The translations under genes and the position numbers were made by a program. Below are positions 36,855 through 48,262 of a stretch of 64,000 nucleotides of DNA, one piece after another; within the stretch, counting starts at the first letter, position 1, and every line of letters starts with the position of its first letter. This DNA is from Epiperipatus broadwayi (taxonomy: Eukaryota; Onychophora; Udeonychophora; Euonychophora; Peripatidae). Below the pieces are notes generated by a model. That model searched no databases and had not been told where the DNA came from. It saw only the letters and a list, made by a program, of their open reading frames with translations. The stretch covers positions 7,286,821-7,350,820 of the forward strand of contig JAQFVV010006203.1 of the NCBI GenBank assembly GCA_028023455.1, read 5' to 3'.

Positions 36855-37335
36855 TAGCAAGGTCATATATTCAGAGGCCTAATATAAGTCAGGAAATTGA
36901 GCAGACAATGAAGAATTACTCAGAAATGACAATCTAGTACTAATCTGCCTCCAAAAAGATTAGAACCTTGGCCCAAGTCTACCCAATCATGGCAAAGATT
37001 ACATTCGGACCATGCCAATCCAGTGAATAACTACATCTTTTTAATTATTTTAGACTCATACTTCAAATGGGTAGAGTATAAACTCGTCAAAAATACCAGC
37101 TTGGACTATTCTATCAGAACATTAAATGAAATCTTTGCAAGCCATGGATACCTGAAAAGATTGTGACTGACAATGGAACTGATTTTGTGTCAATAGCTGT
37201 TTAAAGATTTTTTTGGCTGATAAAATAATTCACCGGGTTTTGACACTGCCATGCTTATCCTGGATCTCAGGGTCTGGCCAAAAAGGCTGTGCAACAGGTT
37301 GAACAAAACAGCCAGATCAAGGAGAAAAAGCAACC
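36855..37335 (+). pseudogene. Ty3/Gypsy integrase fragment
   Basis: The upstream part reads ARSYIQRPNISQEIEQTMKN, the spacing region of the H2C2 zinc-binding domain. The catalytic core follows: WPKSTQSWQRLHSDHANPVN holds the first acidic residue (D of SDHA), then IFLIILDSYFKWVEYKLV. The SHGYLKR segment leads to VTDNGTDFVS, which carries the second catalytic aspartate after a frameshift. The third motif (HP...G.AE) is blurred near 37255-37300. Integrase joins element DNA to the host chromosome. Multiple stops and at least two frameshifts make this a pseudogene. No chromodomain is visible. Confidence 0.85.
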
Positions 37336-37410
37336 AAGATGCACATGAGAGCATAGGAAACCTGAAAGATTAAAAGACTGTATTTGTAATTAAACCCGTG
37401 AACTAATTCA

Positions 37411-37430
37411 AGAGTGAGGGAAGAGGTGGA
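37411..37430 (+). promoter_or_regulatory. Polypurine tract of the LTR element
   Basis: AGAGTGAGGGAAGAGGTGGA lies just before the 3' LTR start at 37436. Its position and purine content fit the primer site for plus-strand DNA synthesis. Confidence 0.7.
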
Positions 37431-37435
37431 CTATC

Positions 37436-37492
37436 TGTGCATGTATATATTTGAAATGTAATTTATTAAATTATTGTAATTAATTACAGACA
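37436..37492 (+). repeat. 3' LTR, first part
   Basis: TGTGCATGTATATATTTGAAATG through TTATTGTAATTAATTACAGACA matches the first ~75 bp of the 5' LTR. The LTR is then broken by the foldback insertion and resumes at 38792. Confidence 0.8.
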
Positions 37493-38791
37493 TATAATGT
37501 TCTTTTCCACTAAATCCAATCAAAAAATATATATACTCTCCTTTTTTCTTTCCAAAAACTTTAATTTTTTTCCATCACCTTATATATACATTTACTTGTT
37601 TACCATGTCTAACATTTCAACCACTTTATTTGTAGTCATTTTCAAGGATCTACAAAATACATATTTACATCTTTATAATTATCAATACAATTAAAAATAA
37701 AATAAAAATGCATCTATCCCTATCATAAAAAACACCAACAATTTCCTTTCATTTATTAATAAATATATATATATTACATATACTACGTTATATATACACT
37801 ACTCTTATTTGCTTCTTCCCCCCCTCCCCCAAACATTTTCCTACTTATATACTTTTTAAGTAATTACTTTAAAACAGTATCTTTACCTACAAATTTATTC
37901 TTTACTTAAAATATATCATTTACATAATTTATTCTATTCAGAACAAGTTTATTTCTTTTTATATATAAACTCTCCTTTACAATTCTCTCTCTATATATCT
38001 TTTCCAACATGTTAACATTTGAATTTTTTATCACTTAAATGTTGTTTCAAACTTGTCCCTAATTTATTGTACCTATATATGACACATATATGTACACAGT
38101 AAGGAATTTGGACATATGGATTTTAAGATATGAATGTTGGAAAAAGTAAGATTATATATAGAGAGAATGGTAAGGAGAGTTTATATATAAAAAGAAATAA
38201 ACCTGTTCTGAATAGAATAAATTATGTAAATGATATATTTTAAGTAAAGAATAAATTTATGGGTAAAGATATTGTTTTAAAGTAATTACTTAAGAGGTAT
38301 AAAAAGGAAAGAAAAAAATATTTGTGGTTTGTTTAAAAAAAGAATTGTATAGGTAGGAGAAAGAAAAAAGTTTGGGGAGAAAAGAAGCAAGTAATAATGT
38401 AATATATGTAAAAAAAAAAAAAAATGTATTGATAAATGAAAGGAAAATCTTATTGTTTTTTATGATAGGGATAGATGAATTTTTTTTGTTTTTATTTTAT
38501 TTTTAATTGTATTGATAATTATAAAGATGTAAATATATATTTTATAGATTCTTGAAAATGACTATAAATAAGGTGATCGAAACGTTGGATATGGTAAACA
38601 AGTAAATGTATATATATGTTAATAAAAAAAATAAAGTTTTTGGGAAAAAAAAAAGGAGAGTGATTATATTTTTTGATTGGATTTAGTGGAAAACAACATT
38701 AGATTTTTTAACTCATATATATTTTGAAAGAAAAAAGGAGTGTGCTGTTGTTAAAAAGGTTTTAACAGTGGTGATAGAAAGTAAAATGTAC
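37493..38791. mobile_element. 1.3 kb foldback element in the 3' LTR, 9-bp TSD
   Basis: A very long inverted repeat has left arm about 37499-38011 and right arm about 38132-38697, with a ~120-bp centre. For example, CCACTAAATCCAATCAAAAAA on the left faces TTTTTTGATTGGATTTAGTGG on the right, and the arms stay similar inward to TTTTCCAACAT / ATGTTGGAAAA. TTACAGACA occurs at both junctions with the LTR (37484-37492 and 38792-38800), a 9-bp target duplication. Long terminal inverted repeats plus a 9-bp duplication are typical of Mutator-like elements. Against this, about 94 bp on the right lie outside the arm. No protein is encoded. Confidence 0.8.
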
Positions 38792-39175
38792 TTACAGACA
38801 ATATATAAATAATTTCCACATTTCATTATTATCATCATTCTAGAAAATTTACATAGGTCACAAATATCTTTGAATGTATTAAAAGATAATAGAGGCTAAT
38901 GAGGTTAGATTATGCAGGAATGAACTAATACAAAACCCTGCAATGGTTTAGTCAAAGTGCCAGCATAATATTATATAATCATCAGCAAGATATGGAAAAA
39001 TAAAATAATTGTCATTATAGACTAATCGTACATATGAATTATGCAATGTCTGTAACTTGTAAGAAATTTTATTTAAAGGTAACACACATATACATGGACT
39101 ATATTAAATTATTGTGTGTGAAGAACTAAATTTACACAACAATTTGTTAAATTTAATTTGTGCCTACTTTATTCA
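38792..39175 (+). repeat. 3' LTR, second part
   Basis: This resumes with ACAGACAATATATAAATAAT and follows the 5' LTR through AATTTCCACATTTCATTATT, CTGCAATGGTTTAGTCAAAG, GGACTATATTAAATTATTGTG and TTGTTAAATTTAATTTGT (the longer matches abbreviated). The end near 39175 is approximate. I could not match 4-6 bp duplications outside the two LTRs. Confidence 0.78.
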
Positions 39176-39279
39176 AAAAATTTATTGGTTGTACCTGGCT
39201 AGTATTGCAAAAATATTCCTGGGGTACAGTATACAGATAAACTAACACAGTCTTAGTCCAATTCCTTATCATATTCGAC

Positions 39280-39930
39280 TATCTTTTTTACCTGCCTTGT
39301 TGCTGGTTCTTTCTTTGAAAACCCAATTAAAAGTTATTTCAGTTAATTCTTATTAATATCCATAAACTGCAATCTACCAAACATTTTAAACTAACTTTCT
39401 TGCATCCCTAATATAAAAATTTAATGATTTCATCTGTCCTTGATTGTTTCATTTGTTGTCCACATTCTGGACTCTCCCTAAAATATCTAATATCTTTTAA
39501 TAAACATACAATGCCATTATTCCCATTATATGAAAACAGAATTAATTAATTTACCAACTCTTTTGCATCATTTACTAATATTATTTATCAATCACTCAAA
39601 AAATCTCTTTAATTACTTAGAATGATTTCTAAACAATTTTTTATCTGTGTTACCCTTTTTTTTTTTTAAAAAAAAAATCTTTTAGTGTTTTTAATCTATC
39701 TTTGCATAAAATCTCCAACAGATATTTCAACATCTTCCCTATTTCCTTCATTTAATAAAATATCAGCAAACAAAAAACTCACAATCCCTTGTCATTCATT
39801 GATAGTATTTTAATATCCATTCCCAATCTTTCTACTGCCAACTCTATTTCTCTTAAATACAATAACAACAATATAGGTGGCATAAAGCATCCCTATTTAA
39901 ACCTTAATAGCTTTTTAAAAATTCCAAATG
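39280..39930 (-). pseudogene. Degenerate LINE reverse-transcriptase fragment
   Basis: Minus-strand translation from about 39890 gives PILLLLYLREIELAVERLGM followed by a short variable segment and LNDKGL-like sequence. This is the layout between the polymerase B and C motifs in some LINEs. Further on, ECGQQMKQSRTDE and IAVYGY appear between many stops. It differs from the RTE copies elsewhere in the window, so it may belong to another LINE clade. No catalytic motif is certain, so the assignment is tentative. Confidence 0.4.
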
Positions 39931-39939
39931 ATTCCACCA

Positions 39940-40674
39940 GCTAGTGAGCAATAAATGATTTGATATTTCATTGTTTTGGTTTTAGGATGGATAGATGAAA
40001 TTCGCATTATTTAATGCATATACTATTGTAGCAGTTAACATTGGTGCATGATATATACATACAAGCACACATGCATTTACAAAAGTATGACTAGAATTTA
40101 AAATACATTTTGTTTAAATAAAAAGTTCAAAGTCATTTACAACTTTTAACATACAGAAAAATTTCACTTAATACAGTTAATGAGTCTTATGAAAAAGATA
40201 TTAATGAAATCACATTAATTAAATACAATTATCAAAAAAAAAAAAATTAATCAAAACAAGAGGCTTTGAAAATCTATACTAATTGTTAAATTAGTAGCTT
40301 ACTGCTAATATAACTATAAAAAAATTATAAATGCTTAAAACAATTTATAATTTATCTACATACACTTTCTGCATTAAAAATATTATGAATATTGTATTTA
40401 AAACAGAAATGCTTATACACAGTATCTACACATTTCGTTTCTCCAATAATTTTTATTGCAAGCAGGCTGTACACTAAAGATTAGAAGCAACTCTCATATG
40501 ATATTATTATTTTACAGTTTTAGCATTGTAAAACAACCTCAGAAAATCTTAAGTGAAATTATAACATTTAAATGTTTGAAAATAGAAACATAAAAATAGG
40601 TCATTTGAAGGATAGAGCAAATAAACTTTCACCTAAGCTAAAAAATATCTAACAGAGAAAAAGTTAGTTTAGCT
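39940..40674. other. AT-rich noncoding DNA
   Basis: I see no gene. CAGTGCTGCTACCTGATCG, a sequence that could be the left end of the hAT element, starts at 40675. Confidence 0.4.
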
Positions 40675-41114
40675 CAGTGCTGCTACCTGATCGATTTTTC
40701 CCTCGGACAGTCTGGTTTTTTGAATAATGATCTGGTAATTGGTTCATTTGTCAGGTTTTCTTCAAAATTGAAAATTTACAAAAAAAAAGTTTTATGAGAA
40801 ACTTGTATTTAATTTTCAAAAGTTCTGTTAAACGACACAATATTAGTTCCAATATCACTGCAAGGAATGACTGTGAAAGCGAAAATGTTTCTTAACCTAA
40901 CATTTACAAAAATAACTGCTCAATCTTGTGGCTCAATTAGCGTGCTGTTTTTGATTTCTGTACTTTTTTTATATGACCAGAAGTACATTCACCACAACGT
41001 TGAACAATGTATATACATGGGGAAATACGGTATATGTTTTTTTTTAAAATAAAATGTTTATTTAAATTTTTTTAATAATTTAATAGGAAATATGACAACT
41101 GAAATAAAAAAAGG

Positions 41115-42130
41115 AGACGGAGTTGCAAATTTAATCAAGAGTGGTTACAACACGCAGATTATAAAAAATGGTTGCAAACAGTTCAAGAAGATGATGAAAA
41201 GGCAAGATACTTGATATACAATATAACCTTTAGTGTCAAATGGAATGGCATAAAAGCTGTAAAAACGCATATGGAACTAGTCATAAAAAGAATGTAACTT
41301 CACTTGCTTGTACATCCAATTTGGAAAACTTTTTTAAACCAAAATGTTCCAAGCTTGAAGATCAAGTAATAGTAACAGAATTATTTTAAGTTTATCACAG
41401 TGTTAAGTCGCATTACAGCTTTTTATCCATGATGTGTGGAACTAAAGTTAATACTACAACATTTCCTGGTTCGATGATTTGCAAACATATAAGACTTGGG
41501 CGGCTGAAAATAGAGTTTCTGGTACAAAATGTTTTAACTCCCTATGCACTTGAAATAATTTTAAAAGTTGTGAAACATTTACCATTTAGTATTACTACTG
41601 ATGCTTCAAATAAAGGTAATAGAAAGTTGTTTTCAATCACGATTCGTTATTTTAATGTAAATGATTACGAGCAACCTATTGTTCATGTTTTCATCGATTT
41701 TAAACAGACAAAGGGCGACACTGCTGAAGATATTTTTAATATTATTCAATCAACAATTAACCATGCAGAATTAAATATTAAGAATATTACTTCATTTGTA
41801 GCTGATAATGCACCTATTAACTTTGGATGCAATTCTTCAGTTTTTACAAAATTACAAGCAAATAACAAAAATTTAATAAAAGCTAATTGTCATATTTTTC
41901 CTAACACTGCTAAATACGCATTAAAAAGAATGAAATATGATGTGGAAACATTGGTCTTAAAAATTTACAGCCAATTTTCATCCAGCACTTGTCGAACCAA
42001 AGAACTAAAAGACTGTTTTGATTTTCTTGACCAGTAGTACTTTCAGGTATTGAAACATATTTCGACAAGGTAGTTGAGTCTGTACAAAGCCAATGCTAGA
42101 CTCCTTAAGAATTGGTCTGCTATAACTCTT
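41115..42130 (+). pseudogene. hAT (ZBED/Charlie-like) transposase pseudogene
   Basis: The N-terminal part (41115-41297) reads KFNQEWLQHADYKKW and GIKAVKTHM, a BED-finger region in which the cysteine pair seems lost. After a frameshift it reads NVTSLACTSNLENFFKPK. A stop near 41387 precedes VYHSVKSHYSFLS and the 202-codon open stretch 41429-42037: PFSITTDASNKGNRKLF with the first catalytic aspartate, NITSFVADNAPINFG with the second, then IKANCHIFPNTAKYA and RTKELKDCFDFLDQ. TAG codons replace expected tryptophan or acidic positions just after that, before KNWSAI. The protein would cut and move hAT elements. The C-terminal dimerisation domain is missing, because the sequence dissolves into homopolymers after 42120. 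Confidence 0.88.
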
Positions 42131-42310
42131 ATTAAAGGGGGAGAAGGTGGCCCCCCCCTTGGAATTTATCAAAAATTTTTAAAACCAAGATTGATGTTTT
42201 TTTCCCCCCCCTTTTCTTTTTTAAAAAATAAATTTAAAAAAAAGAGAGGGGAAGGTTGGGTGTTGTTAATTATAAAAAAAAAATTTTATTTAAAAAAAAA
42301 AAATATAACA
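42125..42310. repeat. Homopolymer-rich, possibly low-quality sequence
   Basis: Immediately after the hAT reading frame the sequence becomes a string of long G, C, A and T runs, such as CCCCCCCC (42151), CCCCCCCC (42205) and several A-runs of 9-12. This differs from the ordinary AT-rich DNA around it and may be an assembly or base-calling artefact. Confidence 0.5.
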
Positions 42311-44575
42311 ATTTTCCTAATTAGTTGAATTTATACTTAGCATTTCAACACCCAATGCATATATTGAGATAATTTTCTCTTCAATGAATGAACTATGGTG
42401 GGATAAAAGAAATAGATTAACAACAGAAAAGTAAAAACAGAATTATTAATCTGTAATAATTTAAATATTAATTGTACTGATTTTTTTTCAATAAAATAAA
42501 AAAAAAAAGATTTTGGGAGCAGCGTGGAGCAATAAAAAATATATTTTTAAGGCAATAAATCAAGCATGAACCTATTAATTTATTATGTTCTGTGACTTTT
42601 ATGTATTTTTTTATATTTTTATATCACAATGCTTAAAAATTATTTAATATTTACATTATTATTTGTATTTTTGCCAGGAGTTGACTTTTTTTTCATGTTT
42701 CTAAATTTTAATTATATAAACATTGTACGGGAAAAAATTTTTTTTAGTGTCTGGGTTTCGATCACTGACTAGGTGGCAATACTGGTTTAGCTAATTAACA
42801 TTATGTTACCTATCATTTACAGAATAGGTTAATATGATAGTTAGGTGAACAATTAATGCAACTATTGGAGAAAATATATATTTTTACTTTCATATTTTTT
42901 GTGATTAAGCACATGGTGGATTTTTTTTTTTTTTTACATTAAAAAGTAATTTTCATATTTTGGCATTTATAGGAAGAATATATATAAACATGACTATTCA
43001 ATAAAGCTAAGAAAAATAAAAGTTGACATGTTATAAGTTTGTTATATTTATGCATAAATAGATTTGTTTAGCACACTTGTTTTTCAGTTAAAATCTTATT
43101 AGAATAAATATACTTAGAAAAAAATTACTTTTAAAATAATTTTTTTTTAGGAAAATGAAAACAAAATACAGTCATAATATAAAAATATTGCTAATTTGTT
43201 TTTAAAAAAGTTTATAATTGCTCTGTCAGAGAAATTTGATGCTAAAAAGAACATTGTAAACAGAATATACAGATGTCTTTATATTTTTTCAACATTTGTC
43301 CTTCACAAACCTTTTGACTTGGAAATAAATGATGCTCTAGTCTGTTTAATCTTTCCTAGATGACATCCTAAACACAGAATAAATTGCATGAAAACAAAGT
43401 GATTGAATTGCCAGTGGTATAACTATAAACCAGATAAAATATTTTAATTATCATTGATACATAAATTCATTTACAAGATTTGAGGTACTTGTATAAGTTC
43501 TCAAGCAATACATTATTCGATTATTTATTTATCTTATAAAGAATAATAACAAAGATTTAAAATTGGATCATAGTTAAATTTTAATTATTTTAATTCTTTT
43601 TTTTCTTCAAAGATGCATCCACTAAATAAGTAATTAAAAAATTATAATTTAAAAAAAAACAAAACATCAGCTATAATAAGATACTTTACTAGAGATAATG
43701 TACATTATAAATATGTATTCGTTATCAGATTCTCTTTACAGCAAAATATAACACAATATGTATTAGCTTGCTAATATGCCCAGGCTAAAAAAAATGTGAC
43801 CACATTATAAGTCAAGGTATACTTATATACATAAAGGAATTCAATAGCTTTAAATGAACCAGTGAAATGCAAAATTCTCTTGACAATTGTTGATAAGTAC
43901 TGGAAAAGACACTGTTCATTGAAATAACCGACTCAAAAGATTCAACTATAAGGAATTTCAAACTTCACCCATATTAAGTTCTTTATATGAAAGCAGGAGA
44001 AATGAGTCAATAAAATACTATGAATAAACATCATAATAATTATTATTATTGATGATAGCTTGCTATCGCTTAATAGTTTATTCTAAAACCTCAAAATTTA
44101 GATAAGGTAGTTAATAAATGTTAAAAAGTTCTTTATGTCATAATATTTTAATATTTATAACTAATAATAAAAATAAAATTCAGTGAAAAAAAGAAGTTTG
44201 ATTAGTTATAAATACCAAATTCAAAAAGTAAAAGCTCTGATGATAGAGCAGGTTATGTGTGTGTAATATAACCTGCATGTGTATGACAAATATATTATAA
44301 AACTCTGCATTTAATTTATGAACAGGCAAATGAAAAAAGTTAAGTGACTATACTTTTTGAGCAATTGCAGTTGTCTTGAAAAAACTGTATTAAGTAAAAT
44401 TTTAACTGTATGGTTTTATGCTTTAGAAAACACATATATATATTCAGAAGAATCAATGAATATTATTCCATTATTTCTGCTTTAACACATATACATATAT
44501 ATTTTTAAAAAATAAATACATAACTGTGGAAATACTTAAACTATTAACACATGTAGGTTTACAGTATATAATAAT
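42311..44575. other. AT-rich noncoding DNA
   Basis: No supported gene. The part nearest 44580 could include sequence just past the Mondo polyadenylation site. Confidence 0.5.
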
Positions 44576-44587
44576 TTTATTTTTATT
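44576..44587 (-). terminator. Candidate polyadenylation signals for Mondo
   Basis: Two back-to-back TTTATT words on the plus strand give tandem AATAAA on the minus strand, about 550 nt past the Mondo stop codon. These are the first such signals downstream of the stop. In DNA this AT-rich, chance occurrence is likely. Confidence 0.35.
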
Positions 44588-45137
44588 CGTTCTGTATTTA
44601 TAAATATATGTACATGTGTGTATATATATATTATTATAGTGAATGTTTTCACAATTAAAAGATGAATTTAAAACAGGATTTCCAGGAAACTATGAAATTT
44701 TCTCACAATTTGCACAAAATGAATCAAGTTATTAAATTTTTTAAAAAAGATACTGTTCCACTAGTATAAAAAAATTCTCCACAGATGTGGGCAATTAGTA
44801 ATTCACAGAAATCTCATCCATCTTTGAAACAACAGTGTTGTTTTTTAAAAAAAACTTGCATAAACCTGATCTGTTGGATACAGATAATGAGAAAACTCTT
44901 TATAGAGGACTTCCACATGGTGTTCTCCAAAGCCTGTTTTAAATATATACATACATATACATTATTGACCGACTAAATGCTTGCTTTTATAAAGCTAAAA
45001 GCAAGTATGTCAGGTAAAAAAAATTGTAGCTTGCAAAAGTACTGCTTGAACAAAATGTGTAGCAGCAAGCAGTGTATTATTTTCCAGAAGATAGATCCAT
45101 GCTAAAAAACTAAAATACAACACAATGAAGAAACCTG

Positions 45138-45250
45138 TCAGCTGGGTGCTTCTTTCTTGGTAACCGCTTGAGTAGCATGCTCACGAAGTTTTGAAGGGTC
45201 AGTAAGAATTGTTGTTGTAGAGCTGAGCACCCGAAGAGAGTTTGATGCAG
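45138..45250 (-). CDS. MLXIP: Mondo terminal coding exon
   Basis: This 113-bp coding part has 2 nt completing Ala and 36 codons, then TGA. It reads ASNSLRVLSSTTTILTDPSK, then LREHATQAVTKKEAPS. The LSTTTSILTDP block is strongly conserved in the family. The tail after QAV diverges from vertebrates, as expected. The acceptor is TTTGATAG/CTGCATC. The intron before it is only 79 bp, in contrast to the 6-8 kb introns upstream. Confidence 0.93.
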
Positions 45251-45329
45251 CTATCAAAGAACATAAAATTCATTAGCTTTATTTAAAGTAATGGATTTAG
45301 CATTTAGAATAATTAATTTTTAAACTTAC

Positions 45330-45459
45330 CAGGTCTTAGAGCCATAAGGGAACAATGATGTTCCAGCCAGCCTAGTGTACTATGACACAAATCATCCAGA
45401 CTAGCCGTGGATACTGAATTATTATATGATTCAAATAGTGGCCGAATAATTATGCTGAA
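45330..45459 (-). CDS. MLXIP: Mondo exon C: FSIIIRPLFES domain core
   Basis: This 130-bp exon has 43 codons plus 1 nt. It reads FSIIIRPLFESYNNSVSTAS, then LDDLCHSTLGWLEHHCSLMA and LRP. Vertebrate Mondo proteins have the same order of FSIII-PLFESF, S-L-L-TAL-WL-QHCSLP and LRP here. The acceptor is TATTTTCAG/TTCAGC and the donor CCTG/GTAAGT, both strong. It belongs to the C-terminal localisation and dimerisation domain. Confidence 0.93.
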
Positions 45460-46028
45460 CTGAAAATACCATTGTTAAGAAAATATTTACGAAAAAAAAA
45501 AAAATTTTGACATTTAATATAAATTATAGCATGTTATCTACTTTTTCGAACAGATGGAAGAGAATATGTCATTGTGATCATAAACTGTGTTTTAATTAAA
45601 TGAACTTCATTTTAAGATTAGACTGAACATTATTTTCTGTCCATTGCTCTAACCTTCTGACATTCATAACTTATTCTTTCTTTTAATCATCTTCTTCTAT
45701 CTCTCTTCCTATTACCCTTCACAGAATCAACATATCCATAATTCTTTTGCTTCTAAATATATGCTCAATAAGATTTCTTTTTTGCATCATAATTTTCTCA
45801 ATAAATATCTTATCACTTTGTCTCTTTCAAAATTCCAGCATTTGCAAATACTATCCTTTCAATTTAAGCGCCCCCCCCCCCTAACACCCAATTTATGAAG
45901 ATTATTCTGGAGAAACATCATTTTATATGTTTCAAATTACAATAACTCTAATATAATCTGCAAAATTGTACAAATATTTATTTCATGTATTAGTGCTTGC
46001 TATAATCACCGGGATTCCCTCACTTAAC

Positions 46029-46392
46029 CAGGGATAGTCAACCTTTTTATACCTACTGCCCACTTTTGTATCTTTGTTAGTAGTAAAATTTTCTAACCAC
46101 CCACCGTTTCCCCAGTAATGGTGATTTATAAACTAGGGAAGTAACTTTACTTTATAAAATTTATAAAGAAGAGTTACAGCAAGATAAAGCATATAATAAT
46201 AATTACTTATCAAATACTTTATGTTGGACTGTTGCTAAGTTTGGCAGAATAAATCTTTATGAAATTTTTTTAAAAAGTCAATTAAATTTAAAAAAGAAAA
46301 AAGTGCTTCAGTATCAGACAAAACCTTTACTGCCCACCATGAAGGCTGGAATGCCCACTAGTGTGTGGTAGGGGCCAGGTTGACTACCACTG
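46029..46392. mobile_element. hAT-type MITE, 364 bp, in a Mondo intron
   Basis: The left end starts CAGGGATAGTCAACCTTTTT. The right end, reverse-complemented, starts CAGTGGTAGTCAACCTGGCC. Such CAGNGGTAGTCAACC ends are typical of hAT elements. Flanking 8-bp sequences CACTTAAC (46021-46028) and CACTAAAT (46393-46400) agree at 6 of 8 positions. TACTGCCCAC near the left end and CTGCCCACC near the right are extra family features. It carries no transposase. Confidence 0.8.
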
Positions 46393-48130
46393 CACTAAAT
46401 TAAATGGTTATTAAAGTTAGACTTATAAAGTTGATGCTTCCATAACTATAATACCTTTTTCAAATGTTAATTCTATTAAATCAGCTTCTTTTAGTGTATA
46501 ATAAAGTGAAATTAAATTTCTTTTAAAATAAATTAGATGTAGATTCAATGCTGTTGTAATCTTTTAGGCCATAGGAGTTACAAGTGAGAGGAAACATAAA
46601 GATTTAATTCAATACTTAAAATGCAATAAAATTAATTTAAACTTCCTCATTAAGAATCTTTAAATGTGAAAAGGAAGAAATAAGAAATGCACGCACTCTT
46701 ATAATATTTTCATTGGAATGATTTCTTATCATACAAATTTAAAATAAGAATTAAAATAATAATAAGATTTGAACACTGAACTGTGCTCACAATATTTTTT
46801 CAAGTCTTTATAGACTCCAACAAGAACATCTCATGCCCTTAGGGTTCAATGGATACTAGCTTAAAAACATTGTAATAGATCACATCAATATACCAACAAA
46901 TAGTATCATTTATATTTTCAAGACTACAAATACATCAATATTTCATTCAAGTTTGTTCTAAAATATTCATAATATTTTATGAGTGGTCTAAAATTGTGCT
47001 GAATGGGACAATTCTCTTTATGCTACTCCAGAGCCATCTATTAAAAATTTAAATAAGCTATAAATATTAAATCACGATGCTATGTAGCACAATATGCTAT
47101 CGTAATGACACTCCCAAACTAGTTCCGAGCTTATAGCCTTCACCAGTAGGAAGCCTTGACCATCATCTGGACTTAATGTTTCTTCTTATCCAACATACCT
47201 TTTTATTATTAATTAAATAGCAGAATAGTCCCCTAATATTTACTGCTTCAGACTAAAATGAAAAACTTCATAAACCTACCGATTAATCTACAATCAAAAC
47301 CTTCACTATTACCAGGAATAATTCAATCGTATGCTTGAAAATATTTTTTAAATACTACTTATAAAGATTTTAATAAAGTTTTAATTTAGATTCGGTCCCT
47401 GTGTTACTTACCACAATAGTATCATGGGCTTAAAATTAAAGGTTCTTGGATCAATTCTCAGCTACATAAAGTAAAATTCAAATGTTGTGCTGCACAATTT
47501 AGTGCAGTAATTAAATGGTAGACTCTAGAACTCCTTAAGATTCATGGGTTACTATTTCAGTTTTGTTCTTTCAGCACTCAAACTTAAGAAGTCATGAGCA
47601 ATAAATTATTTAATTATTTTAGGATAGTGTTGTACTTAATCTATCCTTGGGTGCTCAAACATCATGCAAACTTCCAAGCAACTAACTATATGATTATTTA
47701 TTACTTCATATTCCATTTATTTCTTGTATGAACTTGCTGATACAATGGACCAATGTGCATTTTTACTTACACTATGAATTGATTCAATGCTCAAATTTCT
47801 ATTATCATCCAAAGATAAAATATAGACATTTTCATGTTTTATAGACATTTTTGATAAAATTCAGATTTAAAAAACATATTTTCCAATAGTTAAGAATATC
47901 CTTTATAATTCAATTTTAAAATATTCTAACTTAAATCAAAACTTTAAAAGTTGAGATTTAAACCTAAATAATTTAATATAACAATACTAATTTACAGTGG
48001 TCTTATTAAAAACATTTATCAACCACAAAATTAAATTTAACCCTTCTTCCCTATTACATAAGAGAAAATAAACTAGAAATCGTATAAGTCTTTAAAATTG
48101 TTATTGCTGAGAATTTTAAGTACAAAAACA

Positions 48131-48262
48131 TGACAGAAAGTGGTCGAGAGCTCAGCGCGACTGCCTTGCACTTGCAGGCAGTTGCCCGGGTTGCGGGTTC
48201 GCACCCCAGCCGATGCTATGATACTTAAAAAAAATAAAATAAAAAACAAAACAAAACAAAGA
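48131..48262 (+). mobile_element. tRNA-derived SINE in a Mondo intron
   Basis: The plus strand reads GTGGTCGAGAGCTCAGCGCG, a box A-like region, then CTGCCTTGCACTTGCAGGCA, which folds as an anticodon-arm-like stem. GCGGGTTCGCACCCC provides a box B close to consensus. It ends CAGCCGATGCTATGATACTT followed by an A-rich tail of about 40 nt. The GCCGATGCTATGA junction is shared with the SINE at 24.3 kb. Its GC content is far above the neighbourhood. I could not define a clean target duplication. Confidence 0.75.

Larger units (their letters stand above)
35146..39175 (+). mobile_element. Decayed Ty3/Gypsy LTR retrotransposon
   Basis: Two related LTRs flank remnants of gag, a zinc knuckle and integrase in the normal order on the plus strand. 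A polypurine tract precedes the 3' LTR. The region that should hold protease, reverse transcriptase and RNase H (about 36480-36840) shows no recognisable motif and seems mostly deleted. What remains is broken by stops and frameshifts. The 3' LTR is split by a 1.3 kb foldback insertion with a 9-bp target duplication. Removing that leaves about 2.7 kb. The LTRs have diverged visibly, so the element is old and inactive. Confidence 0.88.

Noticed and set aside
37497-37694. 65-codon plus-strand frame
   Set aside because: It lies entirely inside the arm of the foldback element and is explained by its T-rich composition.
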